This document shows positions 1 through 6,915 of a stretch of 64,000 nucleotides of DNA, one piece after another. Position 1 is the first letter of the stretch; each line of letters begins with the position of its first letter. The position numbers were made by a program, and so were the translations under genes. Origin of the DNA: Candidatus Desulfofervidus auxilii. Its GTDB lineage: Bacteria > Desulfobacterota > Desulfofervidia > Desulfofervidales > Desulfofervidaceae. Below the pieces are notes generated by a model. That model saw only the letters and a list, made by a program, of their open reading frames with translations, ran no database searches and was not told the origin of the DNA. Where the stretch lies: the NCBI RefSeq assembly GCF_001577525.1, contig NZ_CP013015.1, forward strand, positions 1,495,667 to 1,559,666, read 5' to 3'.

Positions 1-204
1 TCCGTATCCATTCTTTCCTTCAATTGCAAATGATATTATCCCACCTTCTCTTTTCTCAATCTCTCTAAATTCTCTAACTGCCTTATAAAATTCACTGAAT
101 TTGTGTGCTATCTTCTGGTCATACAAAATCTGTTCTTCATCATCCATGATAATTATGTGATGATTATCACTGCCAATATCGATTCCTCCAGATAACCTTT
201 TCAC
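1..204 (-). CDS. IS110-family transposase, N-terminal part (runs off left edge)
   Basis: The reading frame starts at GTG (204..202) behind a strong AAAGGAGG ribosome site and is open to the window edge (68 codons seen). The N-terminus GGIDIGSDNHHIIIMD followed by FAIEGKNGYG carries the first Asp and the Glu of the DEDD (RuvC-like) catalytic domain of IS110/IS621-type recombinases. These enzymes move a circular element using an element-encoded bridge RNA. The rest, including the C-terminal Tnp_20 domain with its serine, lies outside the window, so whether the gene is intact cannot be judged. Confidence 0.85.
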   Translation of the reverse strand, partial: MKRLSGGIDIGSDNHHIIIMDDEEQILYDQKIAHKFSEFYKAVREFREIEKREGGIISFAIEGKNGYG

Positions 205-235
205 GCCTCACCCTCCTTTATGTTTGATATTTTAT

Positions 236-400
236 GGCTCTGCCAATACCTTTATCCCGTCTATAATAGCCACTTAAAGGCACCTTTCCATTAGACAGGG
301 TATTGGCAGGAGAACATCCGGCAATTCAAACCGAGTCACAATAATTCAACATTATTGACTGACCCCGTTAGCCACAAATGTTCCCCTAGCCATTTATCAT
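236..400 (-). ncRNA. Candidate bridge-RNA region in the non-coding end of the IS110 element
   Basis: The stretch upstream of the transposase start is non-coding and rich in nested inverted repeats. An outer arm CTGCCAATACC (240-250) matches GGTATTGGCAG (299-309). Inside it, CCCGTCTA (256-263) pairs with TAGACAGGG (292-300, one interruption), and short GCC/GGC and AAAGG/CCTTT pairs lie between. IS110-group elements encode their bridge RNA in the non-coding end 5' of the recombinase, and the position fits. RNA ends, guide loops and the element terminus cannot be fixed from one partial copy. Confidence 0.4.
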
Positions 401-481
401 TTATATCACATAAAGAAGGCTTCTTAATTTCATTCCCTATTTTTTACTCTCACTTTTAATTATAGACCCCAATTCCACTAC

Positions 482-632
482 ATTTGGCTATTTCATTTCC
501 TCACTATTTCACTACTCACTGATTTAATGTTTTGGCATTTAGACATTTGGATTTCATTTGGCATTTGGATTTTGAAATTTGGATTTTTTATTTTATTAAA
601 TTACTTATGGCCTGACTTTGACGTGGCCCTGG
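482..632. repeat. Dispersed intergenic repeat, copy 1
   Basis: This AT-rich block contains GGCTATTTCAT, CTCACTATTTCACTACTCAC, repeated CATTTGGATTT units and TTACTTATGGCCTGACTTTGAC. The same words recur in the same order and orientation at 30626-30771 upstream of dnaN. Copy 1 carries about 30 extra bases of CATTTGGATTT repeats. TGACGTGG(C/T)CCTG is then repeated just downstream (619-631 and 659-672). No coding capacity is evident. Nothing else is recognised between 400 and 720. Confidence 0.7.
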
Positions 633-720
633 AAAGTGCGCTTTTTTATTTCGTGACTATGACGTGGTCCTGAGGGTAGTGTAAAATTTTAGGATTTGTG
701 CTAATATAACAAAAGAGGGA

Positions 721-1089
721 ATGAAGAAGAAAAAAATTATTTTTTTATGTTTTTTGACTTTATTTTTCCTGTTCTCTACTACCCAGGCACAAATGGCCAG
801 GGTAAATGTCTCATTTATTGATTGGGAGAAAACAGGTTTCTTTTTGGGTGAGGAAGCAGTATATTCTCTTTATTCAGTTAATGCCAAAGTGCAAAATCTA
901 GAGAAAACAGGAGAGGTACATGTTGTTCTTCAGGCTCTGGACCATGCCGGTAACGAAGTTGGCAGAGGAGAAATTTTTGGATATATAGAATTTGGTGATA
1001 CCAAAACCCTCACTAGGCAAATTAAAATTTGGGGAGATCCGTGGATTAAAGAGTGGCGAGTAGAAAGGACTTATGTTATAGAAAGGTAG
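721..1089 (+). CDS. Small secreted protein of unknown function
   Basis: 122 residues. A Lys-rich N-terminus, a hydrophobic stretch and TTQAQ (around residues 20-25) form a typical Sec signal peptide, so the mature part of about 98 residues should be periplasmic or exported. GAGGGA lies directly before ATG. The mature part looks like a small beta-rich domain (VNVSFIDWEK..., VHVVLQALDHAGNEVGRGEIFGYI...), perhaps an Ig-like fold. No Cys, metal motif or family signature is recognised. It stands alone, with no operon partner. Confidence 0.6.
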   Translation: MKKKKIIFLCFLTLFFLFSTTQAQMARVNVSFIDWEKTGFFLGEEAVYSLYSVNAKVQNLEKTGEVHVVLQALDHAGNEVGRGEIFGYIEFGDTKTLTRQIKIWGDPWIKEWRVERTYVIER

Positions 1090-1190
1090 TTTTGATTAAA
1101 CTTTAGTAACTGTAATGACCCCCTCTACAGGCTGTTGAAAAAAATCAGATGCACATTAAGACATTTTATTCCTTTCAACCAACTCTACAA

Positions 1191-1219
1191 TGTTTTTAAA
1201 GATTAACGCCTAAATTCTG
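1191..1219 (-). repeat. Isolated left module of the composite repeat
   Basis: Read on the minus strand, these 29 bases (CAGAATTTAGGCGTTAATC then TTTAAAAACA) are the same module that precedes the GC-rich palindromes at 26419, 50468 and 56709. Here it stands alone, without the palindromic core or the right module. It lies between the small secreted protein and lpxC. Confidence 0.7.
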
Positions 1220-1258
1220 AAGAAAGTCCTGGATAAGTGGAAAACACAGGCAGATAGC

Positions 1259-2176
1259 TTAATAGAGAGAAAAATGAGCTGAGGTCTTTTTTTTCAGAAT
1301 AGTTTGAGATGAAGTTAAAGTGGCTGGTTCTAAAATTTTCTTATTTACCCACAGTTTTTGGGTTAGCTGGTGATTTAAGGCATGACCTGCCTTATAAGCA
1401 TCTATCTTGGCTATCAAAGGATGACCCAAAAGAGCTAAATCACCTAACAAATCTAAAATTTTATGCCTCACAAACTCATTTTGATATCTTAGTCCTTCTT
1501 TATTTATGACTCTAAACTTATCAATTACAATAGCATTGTCTAATGAACCACCCAGAGCTAGCCCTTGTGACCTCAAATACTCTACATCTTTCAAAAATCC
1601 AAAAGTTCTCGCCCGACTGATCTCCTTTTCAAATTGATTTGCTGAAAAATTAAAGGTATACATCTGCTTTTTTAATAATGGATGGTCAAAGTCTATTACA
1701 AAATGTATTCTTAATCCTCCTTCAGGAAAAGGTTTCATCCGAATCCAACTATTCCCATTCTTTACCCTAATCGGTTTTTTTAAAATTAGAACCTTCTTAG
1801 AGGCCGACTGGGCCTTAAGCCCTACACTTTTTATCAGATAGACAAAAGGAGCGGCACTACCATCCATGATAGGAACTTCAGGTGCACCTACTTCTACAAT
1901 GGCATTATCCACACCCATACATAAAAAAGTAGCTAATAGGTGTTCTACCGTGCTAACAGTAACACCATTTTCACCAATAGTAGTGGCCAACCGATTATCA
2001 ACTACATTATCCCTTAAAGCCTTAACTTCTGGTTTCCCAGGGAGATCAACGCGTCTGAAAATAATACCAGTATTTGGTGGGGCAGGACGAATCTTCAAAT
2101 CTACCTTCTGACCCGAATGCAAACCTATTCCTGCACAGCTAATTTCGTCTCTTAATGTCTTTTGGGCCCAAATCAT
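1259..2176 (-). CDS. lpxC: UDP-3-O-acyl-N-acetylglucosamine deacetylase LpxC
   Basis: 305 residues, the usual LpxC length. It catalyses the committed, zinc-dependent deacetylation in lipid A synthesis in the cytoplasm. The start GIGLHSG, the zinc ligands H79 (VEHLLA), H238 and D242 (RHKILDLLGD), the base E78 and the acid H265 (GHALNHQL) are all in place. Nothing is truncated apart from an ordinary variable C-terminal tail. It shows that the cell builds an LPS-type outer membrane. It is the last gene of the minus-strand group and is separated from purB by about 145 non-coding bases, so it may have its own promoter. Confidence 0.97.
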   Translation of the reverse strand: MIWAQKTLRDEISCAGIGLHSGQKVDLKIRPAPPNTGIIFRRVDLPGKPEVKALRDNVVDNRLATTIGENGVTVSTVEHLLATFLCMGVDNAIVEVGAPEVPIMDGSAAPFVYLIKSVGLKAQSASKKVLILKKPIRVKNGNSWIRMKPFPEGGLRIHFVIDFDHPLLKKQMYTFNFSANQFEKEISRARTFGFLKDVEYLRSQGLALGGSLDNAIVIDKFRVINKEGLRYQNEFVRHKILDLLGDLALLGHPLIAKIDAYKAGHALNHQLTQKLWVNKKILEPATLTSSQTILKKKTSAHFSLY

Positions 2177-2320
2177 GTTGCTTCTTAAATTGCAAAATAA
2201 ATGCCTAGTTTTTTATTTGTTTTATAATCCGCATTTATTGCCCAATTCTCAAGTCAGCCCTAAATTTCCTGTAAGAAAATTCACACAAAATATATAATTT
2301 TTGTGTTTTTTTTAACACAA

Positions 2321-3610
2321 CTAAAATATGCGGGCAAAAATTTTATCTATATGACGCAAGCAATACTTTAAATCAAAAATTTTTTCTATTTCTGCTGGGG
2401 TGAGATAAACCTTTATTTCTTTATGAGATAAGACTTGGGTCTTTAAGTCTTGTTCTCCCTGCCAAACTCTCATGGCACAATCCTGTATCATTTCATAAGC
2501 CTTTTGTCTAGGCAGGCCTTTTTTGACTAAGGCCAATAACAAACCCTGGGAAAAAATAAGACCCTTAGTTAAATAGATATTTTTTAGCATCCTTTCCGGA
2601 TAGACTTCCATATTGGCCAAGATTTTTTTAAGACGATGTAACATAAAATCACTTAATATGGTGCTATCTGGCATAATCACCCTTTCTACCGAGGAATGGC
2701 TGATGTCTCTTTCGTGCCACAAGGCTATGTTTTCTAAGGCCGCTATAGCATTGGTGCGAACCAGTCTAGCCAGACCACATAGATTTTCACATTGAATGGG
2801 GTTTCGCTTATGGGGCATGGCTGAAGAACCTTTTTGACCTTTAGTAAAAGGCTCTTCTACCTCCAATACTTCAGTGCGTTGCAAATGCCTTATTTCTAAA
2901 GCAATTTTCTCTATAGTTCCAGCCAAAATAGCTAAGGCAGTAAAGTAATGGGCATATCTATCCCTTTGGATAATTTGATTAGTAATAGGAGCTGGTTTCA
3001 GCCCTAATTTAGGGCAAACATATTCTTCTATTTCTGGTTCTAAATGGGCAAATGTTCCCACTGCCCCAGAAATTTTTCCATAACTTATATCTTCTTTCGC
3101 CTGTTGTAACCGTTTTTTATTTCGCCTCATTTCTTCATACCAAAGGACCAGCTTTAGACCAAAGGTGATGGGTTCAGCATGGACCCCGTGAGAACGACCA
3201 ATCATTGGTGTATCTTTATAGGTAAATGCCTGTTCTCTTAAAATAGACATAACTTCTTCTACATCTTCCAAAATAATTTCCATTGCCTCTTTTAATAAGA
3301 CGGCATTAGCGGTATCTAAAATATCAGAAGAGGTCAGACCTAAATGTAAATATCTTCCTTCTGGTCCAATATTTTCTTCAACATTGGAAATAAAGGCAAT
3401 TACATCATGTTTCACCTGGGTTTCAATCTCTGCTATCCTCTCCACAGAAAAACTAGCCTTTTCCTTTATCTTAGCTAAGGCTTCTTTGGGGATAACTCCC
3501 TTTTCTGCCCAGGCCTCACAAACTAAAATCTCTATTTCTAACCATTTTTGGTATTTATTTTTTAGTGACCAAAGTTTCGCCATTTCTGGGCGAGTGTAGC
3601 GAGAAATCAT
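2321..3610 (-). CDS. purB: Adenylosuccinate lyase
   Basis: 429 residues, normal for the bacterial short form. It cleaves SAICAR to AICAR and adenylosuccinate to AMP in purine synthesis; the active form is a tetramer. The fumarase/aspartase signature GSSAMPHKRNP is near residues 260-270, the catalytic-His region GRSHGVHAEP near 138-147, and TSSDILDTANA near 92-103. The gene begins two bases after the SAM hydroxide adenosyltransferase gene stops, so the two are probably cotranscribed. Confidence 0.97.
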   Translation of the reverse strand: MISRYTRPEMAKLWSLKNKYQKWLEIEILVCEAWAEKGVIPKEALAKIKEKASFSVERIAEIETQVKHDVIAFISNVEENIGPEGRYLHLGLTSSDILDTANAVLLKEAMEIILEDVEEVMSILREQAFTYKDTPMIGRSHGVHAEPITFGLKLVLWYEEMRRNKKRLQQAKEDISYGKISGAVGTFAHLEPEIEEYVCPKLGLKPAPITNQIIQRDRYAHYFTALAILAGTIEKIALEIRHLQRTEVLEVEEPFTKGQKGSSAMPHKRNPIQCENLCGLARLVRTNAIAALENIALWHERDISHSSVERVIMPDSTILSDFMLHRLKKILANMEVYPERMLKNIYLTKGLIFSQGLLLALVKKGLPRQKAYEMIQDCAMRVWQGEQDLKTQVLSHKEIKVYLTPAEIEKIFDLKYCLRHIDKIFARIF

Positions 3611-3612
3611 TT

Positions 3613-4401
3613 TTATTTAGCCTCCTTTTTTATTTCTATTTTTTCTCCTATATTGGCTTTTAATGTCTCTTTAGCACTACCCATAGACTGGGCAATTTCT
3701 AAGTGTTCACTACTACCCCAAATAGCTAAAATTTCTTTAGGTGGGACAGCAAGGTAATGCGAGGCAATAGTTTTTAAAACCACATTTTTTATTTTAATAG
3801 AAAAACCGTAATTTTTTACAAATTCTTGAAATTTTTGTCTAGAAATATTGCTGATCAGATTCCCAAAATGGTCAATATAAATTACTTCTCCTTTTAAAAC
3901 ATAGTCTTTTACTTTGGGTAAAGGCCATTCTAGGCGTTGAAAATCATAAATCTTTTTGCCCATTTCTTCACACCGTTTACCTAAAGAGAGATAACCAGCT
4001 ATAGGTGCAAAAACATCTCGGCCGTGAAAGGTGAAACTTATTTTAGGTAAAAAATATTTTGGATTATTCAAATGGAAGACCTCTACTGGTTCTGTTTGGT
4101 AAATTAATTCTAAAACTCCATTATCTGGGGCAATAAAGAAATAGCTTGGTGTTTTTACTAACAGGGGGCGACGCTCACTGCCCACCCCCGGATCTACTAC
4201 GGCTACATGGATAGTACCTTTTGGGAAAAAGCTATAGGCAGTTTTTAATAAAAAGCTAGCCTGTTTGATAGATTGAGGTCTAATTTTATGTGTTAAATCC
4301 ACAATCTGCACATGGGGATTGATGTTTAAAATTACCCCTTTCATTATTCCTACATAGGTATCCTCCAGGCCAAAATCAGTTATAAGGGTGATGATAGACA
4401 T
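3613..4401 (-). CDS. SAM hydroxide adenosyltransferase (DUF62 family)
   Basis: 262 residues, the usual DUF62 length. The family hydrolyses S-adenosylmethionine to adenosine and methionine and is related to the fluorinases and chlorinases. Conserved blocks seen are ITDFGLEDTYVGIMKG at the N-terminus, VVDPGVGSERRPL and APDNGVL in the first domain, GRDVFAP, and IDHFGNLISNI at the start of the C-terminal beta domain. There is no sign of the fluorinase-specific insert. The start overlaps the stop region of the preceding small membrane gene without a gap, which suggests an operon with purB. Confidence 0.93.
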   Translation of the reverse strand: MSIITLITDFGLEDTYVGIMKGVILNINPHVQIVDLTHKIRPQSIKQASFLLKTAYSFFPKGTIHVAVVDPGVGSERRPLLVKTPSYFFIAPDNGVLELIYQTEPVEVFHLNNPKYFLPKISFTFHGRDVFAPIAGYLSLGKRCEEMGKKIYDFQRLEWPLPKVKDYVLKGEVIYIDHFGNLISNISRQKFQEFVKNYGFSIKIKNVVLKTIASHYLAVPPKEILAIWGSSEHLEIAQSMGSAKETLKANIGEKIEIKKEAK

Positions 4402-4402
4402 C

Positions 4403-4579
4403 TTATTTTAAGCGCCGGACCCTTAAGGCTTCAGCACCATAAGCTGTAACAAGAAGGAAGGCACTGAGAATAAACCACATAATATCACTTTCCCCTAAAA
4501 AGCGAAAAAAATGCATGAGCAATTTTGCTCCTACAATACTAGTCACCAACCGAATAAAAAATTTGATATACCAAGGCAT
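4403..4579 (-). CDS. Small membrane protein (58 residues)
   Basis: An ATG-initiated frame encodes 58 residues starting MPWYIKFFIRLVTSIVGAKL and ending RVRRLK. It contains a hydrophobic segment GESDIMWFILSAFLLVTAYGAE flanked by basic residues, consistent with one or two membrane helices and a positive C-terminal tail inside the cell. It fills the gap between mvhD and the SAM hydroxide adenosyltransferase gene with almost no non-coding space. The function is unknown. The small size means chance cannot be excluded, but the fit between neighbours favours a real gene. Confidence 0.55.
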   Translation of the reverse strand: MPWYIKFFIRLVTSIVGAKLLMHFFRFLGESDIMWFILSAFLLVTAYGAEALRVRRLK

Positions 4580-4597
4580 CAAAATTGATTAGTAGTT

Positions 4598-5014
4598 TTA
4601 CATCTGGCGGTAAGGACTTGGGCCTAGTTCTTTCAATTGTTGAGTCATTTCAGTTACCACTTTAGCGAACTTTTCTGCTTCTGCTGCTGAAATCCATTCT
4701 AAACGAAACCTTTCTGGTTCTAGTCCGTAGTCTTCTAACATTAACTGAATGGCCTCTGCCCTATCCTGTGCTCTTTTATTACCTTCCAGGTAATGACATT
4801 CGCCCAAGTGTCAGCCCGCCACCAGAACCCCATCTGCCCCTTTGGTCAAGGCTTCAATGACCAAATTGGGGTGGACCATGCCTGAACACATTACCCGAAT
4901 AATCCTGATACTGGGTGGATATTGTATCCTAGAAGTCCCTGCTAAATCTGCCCCAGCATAAGCACACCAGTTACATAAAAAACCAATGATAATCGGCTCA
5001 AATTCCTCAGCCAT
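4598..5014 (-). CDS. mvhD: MvhD-type iron-sulfur subunit, selenoprotein (UGA at 4813..4811 read as Sec)
   Basis: One gene that ordinary ORF calling would split at an in-frame TGA. Read through, it gives about 138 residues. The N-terminal part has [23 protein letters not shown] and GADGVLVAG. The UGA falls at the first cysteine of the family motif C-H-x-G-(D/E)-C-H-Y and is followed by [11 protein letters not shown]. MvhD carries a [2Fe-2S] cluster and passes electrons between a hydrogenase or dehydrogenase and HdrA; Sec at this position is known in VhuD-type proteins. ATG at 5014 is preferred because GGGAGG sits 9 bases upstream; ATG 5023 touches that site. No hdrA is adjacent, but one starts at 63533. 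Confidence 0.92.
4778..4813 (-). promoter_or_regulatory. Bacterial SECIS hairpin following the Sec UGA
   Basis: Directly downstream of UGA (4813..4811) and inside the coding sequence, ATTACC and GGTAAT form a perfect six-base-pair stem closed by the five-base loop TGGAA. The loop starts 22 bases after the UGA and has G at its second position. Both properties match the bacterial SECIS rule (G among the first two loop bases, loop about 16-37 bases after UGA). This hairpin would recruit SelB with Sec-tRNA. Confidence 0.85.
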
Positions 5015-5078
5015 AACTGACATCCTCCCTTAGCATGTGAAATAGCATTTTCTTTATGACATAAACTAACCCCTTTCG

Positions 5079-5390
5079 TCAAGGTTTTCTCTGTAAAATA
5101 GTTAAAATATCCTTTAATTCTCTCTTTATTTCTCTTAAAACAGACTGTTGTTTTAAACGTTTTATCAGTTGTTTTTTCGCTCCTTGAACAGTGAATCCTT
5201 CTTCATAAAGTAATCTTTTTATTTCTAAAACTATTTCTATATCTTTGGACTTATATAGCCGATGAGAAGAAAAACGATAAGGGCGAATTTCTTTAAACTC
5301 CTTTTCCCAATATCGCAATACATAGGGTTCAACACCTACTATTTGACTTACCTCACTAATTTTAAAATACTTTTTATTTTTCTCTGCCAT
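5079..5390 (-). CDS. MerR-family transcriptional regulator (short)
   Basis: 103 residues. The N-terminal winged helix-turn-helix reads YFKISEVSQIVGVEPYVLRYWEKEF, then R-P-Y-R-F-S-S-H-R-L-Y, the second MerR helix (IEIVLEIKRLLYEEGFTVQGAKKQL) and a Lys/Arg-rich tail. It has no effector-binding domain and no Cys metal site, so it resembles the short MerR-like proteins found near infrequent house-keeping operons. It is divergent from the acetyl-CoA carboxylase operon (118 bases between starts) and could regulate it, which is inference from position only. Confidence 0.85.
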   Translation of the reverse strand: MAEKNKKYFKISEVSQIVGVEPYVLRYWEKEFKEIRPYRFSSHRLYKSKDIEIVLEIKRLLYEEGFTVQGAKKQLIKRLKQQSVLREIKRELKDILTILQRKP

Positions 5391-5436
5391 AATTTTTTCC
5401 TACCCAATTTAAATCAATTAGTCAAATCTTTTCAAC

Positions 5437-5465
5437 TTGACGTTCATCACTACTCAGGCTATCTT
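5437..5465 (+). promoter_or_regulatory. Promoter of the acetyl-CoA carboxylase operon
   Basis: TTGACG (5437-5442), a 17-base spacer and TATCTT (5460-5465) form a sigma70-type promoter 44 bases before accC. It lies in the divergent region shared with the MerR-type gene. Confidence 0.55.
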
Positions 5466-5508
5466 AAAAGACTATTTGGTTCTTCTGGAAGTTGGAGTAT
5501 AGAATAAA

Positions 5509-6915
5509 ATGGCAAGAGTGCTTATTGCTAATCGTGGGGAAATTGCTATCCGGATTATGAAGGCTTGTCAGGCCTTGAACTTGGATTTTGTTATAGTGTA
5601 TACTGAAGAAGATAAACACTCCTTGCATGTTAGGCTAGGATTGCAAGAAGGAGGGAAAGATAAAGTTTATCGGATTGCTAGTTATACTGATCCCAACGAA
5701 ATCTTAGAAATTGCTGATTATACTAAGTGTGACGCCATTCATCCTGGTTACGGCTTTTTGGCAGAAAATTATAGATTTGCTCGCCGCGTAGCCATTAGAC
5801 GACGTCCGTTAAAATTTATTGGTCCCCGCTGGGAGGTAATTAGAGAACTAGGAAATAAAATCAATACCAAAGCACTTGCTACTAAACTTAATATTCCTGT
5901 GATTCCTGGGTCTGAAAAGCCTATTTATAACGAAATCGAAGCAGAAAATATAGCCATTGAACTTTTCCATAAACAATGGGAAGAAGGGATCAAAAACCCA
6001 GCAATTCTAGTGAAGGCTTCTAGTGGTGGGGGAGGCATGGGAATTGAGGAAGTAAGACACCTAGAAGAATTAAGAAGTGTTTATCGCCGAGTAAAAAGAT
6101 ATGCTAAACGACAATTTGGAGATGAGTGGGTTCTTTTAGAAAAAAAGTTTCCTGTGTTCAATCATATTGAGGTGCAGCTGGTCTGTAGTCAACATGGAGA
6201 AAGAGTCCACTATAATACTAGAAATTGTAGTATCCAAAGCATATCTAGGCAAAAACGCATTGAAGTGGCACCTGCCTTTGACCCCAACTACTCCTATAAT
6301 TTTAATCCTGAGGAGATAGAAAAGAAAATTATTCATTATTCTTTGAAAATAGCAAATTATTTAGATTATGATAATGTGGGCACCTGGGAATGGATTGTTA
6401 CACCAGGTGGTGAAGTATATTTACTAGAAGTCAATCCCAGGATTCAGGTAGAAAGTGGTGTCTCGGGTCTAATTGCCCAAATAAAAAAACAACCCCAGGG
6501 AGTGGATTTAATTAAGGAGCAAATAAGGCTTGCTTTAGGAGAACGGTTGAAATACAAACAAAAACACTTAAGTTTTAATGGTGCCAGTATTGAATTTCGT
6601 CTAGTAGCGGAAGATACAAAACATGGTTTTAAACCTTGGACTGGAACTATTAATCACTTTCATTTACCCCAATATGAATGGTTACAAGTCCATACCCATG
6701 TGCCTCAAGACAGGTCATATTCTATTCCCACTGATTATGACCCAAATTTAGCCCTGGCCCTTATATGGGGAAAGGATATAGAAGAAGCCAAACAACGTGG
6801 GGAATGTTTTTTAAATGAACTAGAAATTGACGGAGAGAATAGTAAGGGAGAAAAAATCGTTACCAACATTGAATTTTTGAAAGAAAAATTAAGCCAAATT
6901 CAGAGATTTGTTTAA
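5509..6915 (+). CDS. accC: Biotin carboxylase subunit of acetyl-CoA carboxylase
   Basis: 468 residues, slightly longer than typical AccC (about 450). It carboxylates the biotin on BCCP with ATP and bicarbonate. Seen: RVLIANRGEIAIRI (residues 3-16), AIHPGYGFLAEN, the ATP-grasp glycine loop SSGGGGMGI (near 171-179), HIEVQ and the EVNPRIQVES core around 300. Variations such as GPRWEVIRELGNKI in place of the usual GDKxxxK stretch show that it is divergent. The C-terminus overlaps the next gene by one base (TAATG), so the subunits are translationally coupled. Confidence 0.93.
   Translation: MARVLIANRGEIAIRIMKACQALNLDFVIVYTEEDKHSLHVRLGLQEGGKDKVYRIASYTDPNEILEIADYTKCDAIHPGYGFLAENYRFARRVAIRRRPLKFIGPRWEVIRELGNKINTKALATKLNIPVIPGSEKPIYNEIEAENIAIELFHKQWEEGIKNPAILVKASSGGGGMGIEEVRHLEELRSVYRRVKRYAKRQFGDEWVLLEKKFPVFNHIEVQLVCSQHGERVHYNTRNCSIQSISRQKRIEVAPAFDPNYSYNFNPEEIEKKIIHYSLKIANYLDYDNVGTWEWIVTPGGEVYLLEVNPRIQVESGVSGLIAQIKKQPQGVDLIKEQIRLALGERLKYKQKHLSFNGASIEFRLVAEDTKHGFKPWTGTINHFHLPQYEWLQVHTHVPQDRSYSIPTDYDPNLALALIWGKDIEEAKQRGECFLNELEIDGENSKGEKIVTNIEFLKEKLSQIQRFV

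Noticed and set aside
4598-5023. Two separate short genes, or a pseudogene, at the mvhD locus
   Set aside because: Homology continues in the same frame across the TGA, the TGA falls on a conserved Cys position and a SECIS-type hairpin follows, so a single selenoprotein gene is preferred.
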